The notes beneath the pieces were generated by a model. That model saw nothing but the letters and a program-made list of their open reading frames with translations. It was not told the origin of the DNA and ran no database searches. From contig CM043958.1 in assembly GCA_014529385.2 (NCBI GenBank), positions 82,085,525 to 82,149,524 on the forward strand: a stretch of 64,000 nucleotides of DNA, read 5' to 3'. Below are positions 10,969-25,579 of the stretch, piece after piece; position 1 is the stretch's first letter; every line of letters begins with the position of its first letter. This stretch comes from Adiantum capillus-veneris (lineage: Eukaryota; Streptophyta; Polypodiopsida; Polypodiales; Pteridaceae). Both the position numbers and the translations under genes were made by a program.

Positions 10969-13243
10969 TGATATATTAACGTCTTCAAAAGGCCAAAATG
11001 ACCTATGAGACCATCAAATACAAAGTGGTGAATCTAATACAATGTCTGAAGTACAAGTACAAAAAGTGCTGAATGTAAAAAATGAAAACTGAAAATGAAG
11101 TGTGAAATGTGAAATGTGAAATGTGAGAATGTAGAGTAGGCCCTCAATGACACTCTAAGTGTCGTGCTAGAATGCCTCTGATCCTCTGCTGGAGTCTCCG
11201 TCGATGAAGTGTGCTCATGTGTCTTGGTCGTGGTCGTCTCGATCTCCCGAGCTCAGTCGCCCTGTCAGTGAGGGTGCCTCTGGTATGAATGTGGGTACAA
11301 CCCTGTGCTGGTGGTTGGTCTCCTGGCTCCCTCGATCCAAAGAAGTTTGTGATCTGTCTCTGTGGCTGTCGTACTCCATGTCTCCTCAGCAGACTATCTC
11401 TATGTCGGTGTAGCTCAAGTAGATATAAGCCAAGGCATCTCTGATCCTGATACCTCATGACTCTATCTAGGGGTCCAAAACCCTCCCTGAATAAGCAATG
11501 GAAGCGCCCTCGTATCTCATAATACATAGTGCAGTGGCATATGTAGTGTAGCTCTGTCTCTGGCTCTCTATCGCATAGTTGGCATATCCTAGACTCCGGT
11601 GGTATCCCTCTGAATCTACCTGTCTCAATCTCCAGCTGGTGTGAGGATGTGCGAATCTGACCAATAGCACATCGTAGACCATGAGACAAATGAGTGTCCA
11701 TGTAGCTCGGACGAATCACAAACCCATTTCCCGAAAGTTGGAGAAGATTCTCTTTGTAGAAAGCCATCTTCGTGCCCAACTCCTGCATCGGCTCTACCCA
11801 TGTCCTCCTGGTGTCCAACTGTATAAGATCCTGACGAATGAGTCTAATGATCTCCGTTCGTGTGACTGGCAGGGAGGGTGCATCCAAGGAATACTGAAAA
11901 GGAGGCAATCTATCCATGTTGAAACCATGCCTCTGAAACCATGAGGTCATCTGCGCATACCAACATAATGCGTCTCCCTGCATCGCTAACTGTCTAGAGG
12001 ACTCAAGAGCCAATCTAGTATATCTGCCTCTATGCGTATCCCATAGATTGTGCATAAAGGACACTGATCTGGTAAGAGCCTCAATCTCTATAGGAGGGGC
12101 GGCTACCTCCGCTCGAATAATCGCATGCGGTACGGAGGCCTTGGCTCTAATCATCGGGGATATCATAACTACCAAGGGTCTCTCCATGCTCCTCCAACTG
12201 TCATGATTTACAGATGGTCCCCAAACTTGGACCCCATAAAGCATAGCTGAAGCAACCAAAGTATCAAAGAGCCATAGCTTTGTTCATGGTTCTTGAAATT
12301 GAACCTGCGAACACATCCTCTCTAGCCCTCCCAATGCCGCATAGGCTCTGGACAGTCTAGTCTCTGCTGCTCTCCTCAGAGTAAACGTCGGTCCTGTGAA
12401 TACCACCCCCAGGCATGTATATTCATCTGTGTACTCCACAGTATCCAGACCATAAACGAGTGTAGGTGCCGATCTCTTGACCCACTCTGGTGTGGTGTTA
12501 AACACCATAACCTTGGTTTTACCAAGGTTCACAGACAATCCACTATCCTCTGCAAAGCTGTGCAATGCATCCAACTGTCTCTGCATGCCCTCTGCTGACT
12601 TTGATATCAACACAATATCATCAGCATATAATAATAAAGGGATCCATGTCCCTGTTAGCTGAGCGCCTCTGTCGCCCTCTTTGTCAATGTAGTTAGAGAC
12701 CTCATCTACATACATACCAAAAAGTGTAGGGGACAAAGGACACCCCTGTATCACTCCAATAGTGGAATGAACAATGTCAGAAATCCCCTCAAGAGTGCGT
12801 ACCTGGCCAGTCACTGAGCCGTATAAAGCCATGATCCCCCATATGGTTTTGTGTGGGTACTCCCAACTTCAGTAGCCTACGCATCAATCTGGCCCTCGGC
12901 ACTATGTCAAATGCTTTGCGGAAGTCCACAAAGTAACAATACATCCGTCTTCCATGTGCCCGACCCTCCTCAATAATGGCTCTGAGTGTAAGAATATGGT
13001 CCAAAGTGGAGAAACCCCTCCTAAATCCAGCCTGTCTTGCTGCTCGGATGCCCTCATTTTCTGCCCATTTACTCAGCTGCTGTTCAAGAATGGATGCATA
13101 CAACCGTGCCAATGTGTGCCCTATCATAATAGTACGGTAGTTCCTTGGCACCGTGGGGTCCCCTGCCTTGAAGAGAGGTACAATAGTAGATATTCTCCAA
13201 GACTCGGGTAGTCCCTCAGACATGACACGGTTAAACAACCGCG

Positions 13244-13245
<2 letters not shown>
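10963..13245 (-). mobile_element. LINE copy C, 5'-truncated within the start of RT
   Basis: 3'UTR 10963-11143, then ORF2 from its C-terminus back to the N-terminal RT motif (LFNRVMSEGLPESWR) at 13238. It is cut at 13245 and followed directly by GA. It lies in the EXO84 intron upstream of the 13309 exon, in antisense orientation to that gene. Confidence 0.9.
11144..13238 (-). pseudogene. LINE C ORF2: reverse transcriptase and C-terminal domain
   Basis: Three overlapping frames make up RT plus C-terminus. 12789-13238 has the RT N-terminal blocks (STIVPLFKAGDP, QAGFRRGFSTLDHI, YFVDFRKAFD). 12284-12832 has IQGCPLSPTLFGMY and an intact LLLYADDIVLIS active site. 11144-12259 has the thumb/connection region and the CQLCDREPETELHYICHC finger. 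Frames change near 12810 and 12270, so at least two frameshifts inactivate it. No endonuclease remains. Confidence 0.85.

Positions 13246-13294
<49 letters not shown>
13246..13294. repeat. (GA)n tract next to an EXO84 splice acceptor
   Basis: About 49 bp of GA between the truncated 5' end of LINE C and the EXO84 exon. It ends 14 bp before the exon; the residual ATTGAGATTTTTTAG supplies a minimal pyrimidine tract and the AG. Confidence 0.95.
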
Positions 13295-13297
<3 letters not shown>

Positions 13298-13308
13298 AGA
13301 TTTTTTAG

Positions 13309-13406
13309 GGTGTTCAAGCTTTGCATTTGGATCTATTGAAGCTCAAAAAGTTGTCAACAGAAGAAATACGCCTGAATGTTTTATCAAATTATCATGCTCT
13401 TATAAG
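13309..13406 (+). CDS. EXO84: exocyst subunit EXO84, N-terminal exon
   Basis: EXO84 is a subunit of the exocyst, the octameric complex that tethers secretory vesicles to the plasma membrane. This 98-bp exon reads GVQALHLDLLKLKKLSTEEI... and resembles the N-terminal heptad-rich segment of plant EXO84A/B (LLDLKKASAEEMRKSVYANY in the family). The acceptor is TTTTTTAG before 13309; the donor is ATAAG|GTGTGC after 13406, leaving phase 2. Joining to 29389 completes an Arg codon and continues the homology without a break (ALIR then TLQKIAGLEG). No start codon is present, so earlier exons lie upstream, possibly outside the window. The LINE-packed introns on both sides are unusually long. Confidence 0.8.
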
Positions 13407-13429
13407 GTGTGCACACTTAACAAATAATT

Positions 13430-14559
13430 TACAAGAAGATAGTCAATTGATTGAGTTTATATGTCCCATTCATTGCTATATTATCACTTTATGCTTCTCT
13501 TATCGCTTTCTGATACAATTTGTTATGATTTTTGTTTTCCTTTGTATTTTCATACCTTTCCTTGTACTATAAGTTTAGACATTTCTAATTTATGAACTCT
13601 TTTTGCATTGATTACCTAAACTCAAAGAAGAGGGTTACAAGATGTAGGGCACAGGGGGTACTCATAAGACTGATACAAACCCTCGTTGGGTATTTGATGA
13701 CCTAAGACTTGCAGAATGGATATCATGCAACCAAGAAGAGCCTGTTCCTTGCATTTGTTAAGAGTGTATTGTATGGTCCAATCATACCAAAGACCCATCA
13801 ATTGGAAGAGAGCAAAGATCATAGTAATAACATCTTTCGCGAAAGAGTTTTCATTTCCATAAAGCCATCATCATTGTGTCTTGTCATTTCATGCGTCACC
13901 GAAGAAGTGAACTTCACATTTGGTGAGCCACCATGCAAGATATGAATTTGTGTTGACTAGTTTCTAGCCAAATTAAACCTAGAAAATAGAGAACATGGGA
14001 ATGGTTTCTCTGCTGCCAAAGGTGTAATAAAAAAATCAGTACATGGCGCGCTGTGCGTGATATGGGTATCCTCCGACAGTGTGTCAAAGTATCACACTGT
14101 GGTGACAACAATCAACAAAATTGAAACAGATTGATAAAGATAATAGACCATAGCAATAAAAGCAACACACAATAGAGACAGTGTCACAGAACTTAACCTT
14201 TATAATTGCAACGAACCAAGTACAAGAGACTGGCTGGCATCATGCTTAGCTCGACATCAAGAACTGTGACTCGGACAAAGGGTCTCAATGCTAGATAGTG
14301 CAGGGAAATTGTGCTAAGTATGTGCTGACTGAGTGGACTCAAGAGTTTGGATAGCTGACTAGACGATAAAAGATGATGGTTACAACTGATAAACACTAGG
14401 ATATGAATCCAACATATATACAAGATCAAAATATCTCAAAGGGATGAGATTGACTATGAAGACTCTTGTGGGTGTTATAACTTATGCTAGGTAGGGTTGA
14501 GGCCACTCTGACTGCTTGGCTACCACTTGTCCATCTCCTGCAAAAGGACTCTCTAGTGG
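13430..14559. other. intron sequence, nothing recognised
   Basis: AT-rich, no coding motif or repeat recognised. Confidence 0.4.
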
Positions 14560-14897
14560 TCTATTTCCAAGAAATCATAGACACGAAGGGCTTCTCCGTA
14601 CATCTCCATTCATCAGTACTGTCAGCTCTGCTATGATGATCAATTGAGGGGCCCCATATCTCTACTCCGTACAGCATGGCGGAAGTGACCAGATTGTCAA
14701 AGAGCCAAAGCTTTGTCTGAGGTTCCTGGAACTGAACTCGCAAGCATATCCTCTCAAATCTCCCCAATGTTGCATAGGGTCTGGTCAATCATGTATCTGT
14801 TGCACGCCTGAGGAAAAAAACTGGACCACTGAAAACCGCACAAGATAAGTGTATGTATATGCATACTTCACAGTCACTCGACCATATGTAAAAGTGG
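14560..14897 (-). mobile_element. LINE copy D, internal RT fragment
   Basis: Encodes a diverged stretch of ORF2 just after the RT active site (LCLRVQFQEPQTKLWLFDN-like, YGVEIWGPSID), which aligns with copies C, F, H and M. Both ends are abrupt. Its 5' side is fused to an 83-bp block (14900-14982) that also sits 5' of copy I. Confidence 0.75.
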
Positions 14898-14899
14898 GG

Positions 14900-14978
14900 G
14901 ACATGGAGTGGAGGAGTTCCACTCCTAGAGAGCATTGGCCCCAAAACCGTGGCCCCTTTTGATATTTGTTTTGTATTG

Positions 14979-14982
<4 letters not shown>
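14900..14982 (-). repeat. 83-bp block fused to the 5' side of LINE D
   Basis: Nearly the same sequence is found at 25196-25278, again directly 5' of a truncated LINE copy. In LINE sense it contains GGGGCCACGGTTT and, in the 25.2-kb copy, a self-complementary GAGTGG...CCACTC stretch. It is not part of the LINE as seen in copies A, H and M. Its origin is unknown. Confidence 0.7.

Positions 14983-19542
<4,560 letters not shown>

Positions 19543-19631
<89 letters not shown>
19543..19631. repeat. (GA)n tract between LINE G and LINE H
   Basis: About 89 bp of GA separating two copies of the same subfamily. Confidence 0.95.
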
Positions 19632-19634
<3 letters not shown>

Positions 19635-19874
19635 GAAACGAAATGAAATGTTATATTAAGGCCAAAGTGACCTATGAGACCAAAAAGTTATAATGCGGTG
19701 TATCTAATACAAAGTCAGATTAACAAAATAAATTAAACTAGGATAACAAGATATAAAATACTGCGGAATCCTAAACTAAGTTAATAGGTGTGAAAGATGA
19801 AAGGCGTGAAATGTGTGAACTAAGCTATACAATGTGGGAGGGAAGTAGAGATCCATCTTCATAGAGATCCATCT

Positions 19875-22800
19875 TCATCTGCACTCTGGACAACGAAAAA
19901 GTATGGCTCGAATCCTTTGCTGTAGCCTCCTTCGAAACTGTGTAGCTCCTCTTCTCCATCGGGGTCGTCGAGATCTCCCTAACTCCAATGCTCGGTCTAT
20001 GAGAATGCCGGTAGTGCGGGCATACCTCTCCACTGTTGGTTGCTCCTCTGTCTCTTCTTCTGGGTGTATAATTTCTAGTGTAAAGAAATCTGTGATCTGT
20101 CGCTGGGGTTGTCTCTCTTCAGCTCTCCTCCGTAAAGTTTCTCTATGCATGTGTAGCTCAAGTAGATATAGCCCAAGACATCTCTGATCCTCATAACTCA
20201 TGACCCTAGATAGAGGCCCAAAACCTTCTCTGAATAGACAATGAAAACGGCCTCGTATCTCATAGTACACTGTGCAATGACATATGTAATGTACCTCTGT
20301 CTCTGACTCTAGATGCCATAAGCGGCATATCCTGCTATTTGCTGGTGTCCCTCTGAATATTCCAGTCTCAATCTCGAGCTGATGTGAGGACGTGCGTATC
20401 TGGCCAATGGCACACCGCAAACCATGAGAAAGTTGCGTGTCCATATAGCTAGGTCAAATCACAAACCCATCCCTCGTGAGGTGGAGAAGATGCTCTCTAT
20501 AGAAAGCCATCTTTGTGCCTAACTCCTGTATCGCTCTATCTATGTCCTCCTTGTCCAGCTGGATCAGATCCTGACGAATGAGTCTATTAATCTCTACCCG
20601 TGTCAAAGACCTCAAGGGTGCCTGTAGAGAGTATTGAAAAGGAGGCAACCTGTCCATGGTGAAACCATGTGTCTGAAACCATGATGCCATCTGTGCATAC
20701 CAGCATGATGTATCCCCATTAAGAGCTAATTGTCTGGAGGACTCTAGAGCCACCCTTGCATATCTATCTTTGGTAGTATCCCACAGACTGTGTACAAAGG
20801 AGACTGATCTAGTAAGCGCCTCAATCTCCATAGGGGGGGTAGCTAATTCCGCTCGAATGATATCATGCGGTACGGAAGCCTCGGCTCTAATCAGCCGAGA
20901 GATCATAGATACCAGGGGCTTCTCCATACGCCTCCAACCATCCTGGCCTACAGAAGGTCCCCAAACCTGCACCCCATATAACATAGTAGAGGCAACCAAA
21001 GTATCAAAGAGCCATAACTTTGTCCTAGGTTCCTGGAACTGAACCTGCGAACACATACTCTCCATTCCTCCTAGAGCCGCACCAGCTCTAGTTAGTCTAG
21101 TCTCTGCTGCTCTTCTCAAGGAAAATCTCGGCCCAGTAAAGACTACCCCCAGGTAAGTATATGCATCTGTATACTCCACAATCTCCTGACCATATTTGAA
21201 AGTAGGTACTGATCTCCTGACCCATTGCAGTGTGGTGTTAAACACCATAACCTTGGCTTTACCTAGGTTTACACACAATCCACTATCCTCTGCAAAACTG
21301 CGTAGTGCATCCAACTGTCGTTGCATACCTTCTGGTGAGTCAGATATCAGCACAATATTATCAGCATATAGCAACAATGGGATCCACGTCCCTTCCAGCT
21401 GTGCACCTCTGTCACCCTCTCTGTCAATGTAATCAAACACCTCATCAACATACATACCAAATAGAGTAGGAGACAATGGGCAGCCCTGTTTCACTCCAAT
21501 AGTAGAGTGAACTAAATCAGATACCCCTTCCGGAGTGCATACATGTCCCATCACTGATCTGTACAAAGCCATAATCCCCCAAATCACCTCTATGGGCACC
21601 CCCGTCTCTTGTAGCCTGCGCATCAATCGAGCTCTTGGTACCATGTCAAATGCTTTGCGAAAATCTACAAAGCTACAATAGATCCGTCTCCCATGTGCTC
21701 TGCCCTCCTCAATGATGGCCCTGAGTGTCAGAATATGATCAAGAGTGGAGAAACCCCTCCTGAAGCCGGCTTGACCCTTTGCTCGTACACCCTCGCCCTC
21801 TGCCCAATTACTCAAGTGTTGCTCCAAAATAGATGCATACAACCGTGCCAATGTGTGTCCACCATAATAGTGCGGTAGTTCCCAGGCTCTGTAGGGTCAC
21901 CAGCCTTGAAGATGGGCACAATATTAGACAACCTCCAAGTCTCAAGTATTCCCTCACACATGGCACGATTGAACAACACTGCGAGAACCTCCATCAGCAT
22001 ATCCTTGGCATGTATAAAGTGCTCCGCTACTAGACCGTCATGATCATATGCCTTCCCGGTCTTCATCCTGTCGATGGCCCTTTGTACCATCTCAGGTGTA
22101 AAGAAAGTGCTCGTAGCTGGGCAAGGCTTGGTAGGATCTGGAAGGGGTTCCTGTCCAGGAACCGTATATAATGATGTCGCATATTGGCCCCACACATCAG
22201 GTGAAGTAATCACTGGGGGAGGGGAGTGCTCATGGAAGAGTCGCCATGCCTCTCCTGAGTCCCTACTCAATAAGTCAACATCTGATATAAGTCTCGCTTC
22301 ATCTAAGCTAGGTAAGCTCGCTTCTTCCGTCGCACAAGGCGTCGGAAAGCAATCTGAGACTGTCTGTAAGTGATGACTCCTAAAAGAAGATCCCTCTGAA
22401 GTTGGGCTCTCATCTCTCTGCACTCCTCATCATACCAACTATTTTGGGGCATGCTCCCAGAATGTCGTCTCTTGCCCGGCTGAGTGTGTGGGTATGCCAC
22501 TGATGCAGCCCCATGCAGTGTCTCAGTCAGTAGAGTGGTGCACTCCTCCACTGAGAGGCCTGTACCATTTGTGCCAGCTGTGCCTTCCAATAGACAGTCC
22601 CAGATCTTCTCTGAATAAACGAAACCAGTCTCTGGTGTAAATGTATAGCGGGTGTGTGACTTGCCTCCCGATGTCTGGGTTGTACTATACTGAAATTTAA
22701 CGGATAATGTCAAGAGAGCATGGTCTACTGCTATGCCCACCGGCCTGGCTCCCATTGTGAAATCCTGAATGCAAGGGACAAAGCTCGGTTGTGTCATAAC

Positions 22801-23499
22801 ATAATCCACTGTACTGGCCCCATGTCTATGTGGAAAGCATGTGAAACCTATTGCTGCTCCAGGAAATCGCTGTAAGCCATTAGGTATGGCTAATCCATGT
22901 GTAGTCGTCATTTCCATGAGGTATCTCCCATACTCCGTCTGCTCTCTGTCATCTGAGCATCTGTCAAGTCCCAACTCACCCACATCCAGCTCTCTAAGCA
23001 TCTCATCCGAAGTGTCGTAGAAGTCCGTCTGCAAGTTGCCGGTTCGGGCATTGAAGTCCCCTAGGAGAATGATATCACCATCCATAGAAAACTCCCAAAT
23101 GTCATCATCTAGGATAGAGAAAGGCGACTGCCCTCTGGATGCGGCATACATTGATGTACTGGGAGGAAAGTAACATATGGCAATATATAGGTATCGACCT
23201 GTGTCAGCTTTTAGTCTCACCCACATATATCTAGCATGATCATCTCTTCGTACAATATGCAGTAATGGTTGTAGTTCCTCTCTGAATAGCACTGCTACTC
23301 CTCCTGAACCTCTACTCCCATGCTCAGATCTGGCATTTGTCCTGTGAGCTATTTCCCATCTGTATCCCACCACATGTGGCATTACTTGTCCAGGGGCCTG
23401 ATGAGTCTCTGAGAAGAATACAATATCCTTGTCTTTGAAACTGTCCTCAAATGCACCCACGTCCAACCTCATAGACCCATTACAATTCCAGGTAGCCAT
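19875..23499 (-). pseudogene. LINE H ORF2: endonuclease, RT, C-terminal zinc motif; inactivated
   Basis: Starts at 23499 with MATWNCNGSMRLDVGAFEDS. The endonuclease has FFSETHQAPGQ, LLGDFNART, ASTVDYVMTQPSF and VDHALLTLS. After a frameshift near 22310-22420 comes the RT with STLDHILTLRAIIEEGRAHG, then KQGCPLSPTLFGMY. The active site reads LLLYADNIVLIS: the second catalytic Asp is Asn, which should abolish polymerisation. A second frame change lies near 21830. An in-frame TGA at about 20451 replaces the Arg codon seen in other copies. The C-terminal motif is at 20290-20345 and has Trp in place of its second Cys (CRLWHLESETEVHYICHC). The element is dead, though the domain order is fully readable. 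Confidence 0.85.
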
Positions 23500-23529
23500 C
23501 TTCAGTGTGGTCCCATAGGTCTCGCACCG

Positions 23530-24423
23530 TCATGCAGTACGCCGCTCTAAAATCACCACCCGTCCATCTCTGTAGAAGGCTATCTTTCCCTTGTCCCTTG
23601 CCGCTGTAATCTCTGGCATTACCTCTCTCATATGTGCGAGCTGTGAGAGAGTCAGGTCATCACCGAGGAAAATACCTGTCTTTTTGAGAGTAGGCCTCTT
23701 CCTCAAGAATTCCTTCTTCTCTTCCAACGAGGGGAAGCGTAGTATGAGAGCTCTCCTCTTTGAAGACTCTCCCGTGCCATCACTTTTCTTACCTACCCTC
23801 CACGCCTTTGTGTGCAAAGGCTTCTCCATCCCCATCATGGATGTAAGGCTTGTGACCTCTTTCTCCACATTGTTTATGTCCTTGAGACCGGTCACTCTCA
23901 CATGCAATGCTCTCATCCGCCTTCTTTGTTCCTCTTCGAGAGTCATGTTGATAAGCGTCGGTGTACAAGGAGTTTCTTGACCTTTCCCTTTCTTGGCGAC
24001 CTCAATCCATTTTTCGGCCTCGTCTGCCTTTTTTTGTGTCCTTGTTATCATCTCCGCCCATGAAGATGTCTTTGCCACGCTCAGTTTCTCTTCCTCTTTG
24101 ATCATCCTTACCTGTTCCTTGATTTCCTTGATTTCATCTATTACCGAGGGTTGAAATTCGCCTTCCTCTAGTCCATTGCTTACTCTATCAGCAAGCTCGT
24201 GTTTAAGGGCTGAGACTTCTTTTTTGAGTGCCCGTATCTCGGCGTTTGGGTTCTCCTGTTTGAGGGCTGAGACTTCTTCTTTGAGTGTCTGTATTTTTGC
24301 GTTAAGGCTCTCTTTCTCCTTCTTCCACTGTGCACCTTCATTGAAGACCATCTGAAGGAGGTTGGCCTTCTCCTTCCACCATCCTTCCATCTCTGTTTTC
24401 CACTCCTTCATTTCCCTCTCCAT
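23530..24423 (-). CDS. LINE H ORF1 protein: coiled coil plus L1-ORF1p-like RNA-binding domain
   Basis: 298 codons without a stop. Residues about 1-125 are heptad-rich and charged (KEKESLNAKIQTLKEEVSAL), predicting a coiled coil for oligomerisation. Residues about 180-290 read MRALHVRVTGLKDI, KAWRVGKKSDGTG, RALILRFPSLEEKKEFL, TGIFLGDDLT, and GKIAFYRDGRVVIL. This layout (RRM-like fold then C-terminal domain) resembles L1-ORF1p of animals and Tx1-like elements, an RNA chaperone that coats LINE RNA. Plant L1 elements usually have a DUF4283 and CCHC-knuckle ORF1 instead. I start at Met 24423; copy A shows that the true start lies about 100 bp further 5', lost here by truncation. ORF2 starts about 30 nt after its stop. 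Confidence 0.75.
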   Translation of the reverse strand: MEREMKEWKTEMEGWWKEKANLLQMVFNEGAQWKKEKESLNAKIQTLKEEVSALKQENPNAEIRALKKEVSALKHELADRVSNGLEEGEFQPSVIDEIKEIKEQVRMIKEEEKLSVAKTSSWAEMITRTQKKADEAEKWIEVAKKGKGQETPCTPTLINMTLEEEQRRRMRALHVRVTGLKDINNVEKEVTSLTSMMGMEKPLHTKAWRVGKKSDGTGESSKRRALILRFPSLEEKKEFLRKRPTLKKTGIFLGDDLTLSQLAHMREVMPEITAARDKGKIAFYRDGRVVILERRTA

Positions 24424-24434
24424 CTGCGCTCTCT

Positions 24435-25195
24435 TGAGAAAGAAATGAAATGTTATATTAAACGTCTTCAAAAGGCCAAAATGAGCTATGAGACCAAACT
24501 GATATGATCTTGGTGGATCTAATACAATGTCTGGGTACAAAAATAAAATGAAGTAAAGTGAAAAACTAAAATCTTAATTGCTAGATGTGAACTAAGCAGG
24601 TAGCTTGAACTGTGTAGGATATGAGTAGGGGTGTGAAAGTAGTGACTGGGGGACTAATACAACACAATGTGGGTGTGTGTGTGGGAATATAATGGGTGAG
24701 AGCTGATACAAGATGAGCAGGGTGTATAATCGTCAAAAGAGCTAAATCATAGGATATGAATAGGGGTGTGAAAGTAGTGACTGGGGGACTAATACAACAC
24801 AATGTGGGTGTGTGTGTGGGGATATAATGGGTGAGAGCTGATACAAAGGCAGATACAAGATGAGCAGGGTGTACAATCGTCAAAAGAGCTAAATCATAGG
24901 AGATCCATCATCGGTCGTTGGCGGATCTCATCAATCTCCTCCATGGTCAGTAGTCTGACTGGGCGTCGTGCATGTCGGGCCAAAGTGATCCAAATCCTCT
25001 CATGCAGCCTTTGTCGATTCTGTGTAGTCCTCCGCAGTCGTGGGCGTCTGGATCTCCCTAGCTCGGTCGCTCGACCGATCAATGCCTTTGGTGTGAGGAG
25101 AATGTGAGCTCTGTTGTGGTAGCTGCTCCTCCTGCTGCCCAGTGTCCGCTCTACAGAAGTCTGTGATCCGTCTTTGAGAGAAGATCCATGTGAGA
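24435..25195 (-). mobile_element. LINE copy I, 5'-truncated, head to tail with H
   Basis: 3' tail and 3'UTR 24435-24893, containing an internal tandem duplication, then the last part of ORF2 (24894-25195, ending RQRPMMDLL). At about 25195 the LINE sequence stops and the 83-bp block shared with 14.9 kb begins. Confidence 0.85.
24616..24900. repeat. tandem duplication (period about 135 bp) in LINE I 3'UTR
   Basis: The segment starting AGGATATGAGTAGGGGTGTG at 24616 recurs from 24751 with few differences and a short insertion (about 12 bp) in the second unit. Confidence 0.85.
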
Positions 25196-25278
25196 GACAT
25201 GGAGTGGCGGAGTTCCACTCTTAGTGAGCACTGGCCCCGAAACCGTGGCCCCTTTTTGTATTCGTTTTGTATTGCTGT
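25196..25278 (-). repeat. 83-bp block fused to the 5' side of LINE I
   Basis: Second copy of the block at 14900-14982. The end next to the LINE is the same in both cases (around ACTCCATGTC in LINE sense), while the LINE breakpoints differ. Confidence 0.7.
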
Positions 25279-25579
25279 AGGAAATGTGCTCTGCTTCTAT
25301 TGAATGTGAAATGCCTGGGAGAGAGAGCCCTAGGTACATACTTAAAGGCCCCTGGTCTCAAAAGCAACGCACTTGAGAAGCTACACAATTCAAAATCTCT
25401 CTGGCTATAGTCTGGCAGTTGTACAGGTTTTGCGAAAATCTATACAATTGCCACATCAGCAGGTTTCACAATTCGCGGGCAGTCTATACGGCATCCACAT
25501 CATCAGATTTAAGGTCTTCTGCTTTCTCGGCCGGCTTGTCCATAAGTTGGAAGATTTCAGTGGCTCTAACCCCCTAGGG
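25279..25579. other. intron sequence, nothing recognised
   Basis: May belong to the neighbouring decayed gypsy element, but no motif can be assigned. Confidence 0.35.

Larger units (their letters stand above)
19632..24434 (-). mobile_element. LINE copy H, nearly full length
   Basis: The most complete copy: 3'UTR 19632-19874, ORF2 19875-23499, a 30-nt spacer, and ORF1 23530-24423. Compared with copy A it lacks only the extreme 5' end (about 100 bp). Its 5' end joins the 3' tail of copy I through a short GAGAAAG stretch, so the two copies are head to tail. Confidence 0.9.
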
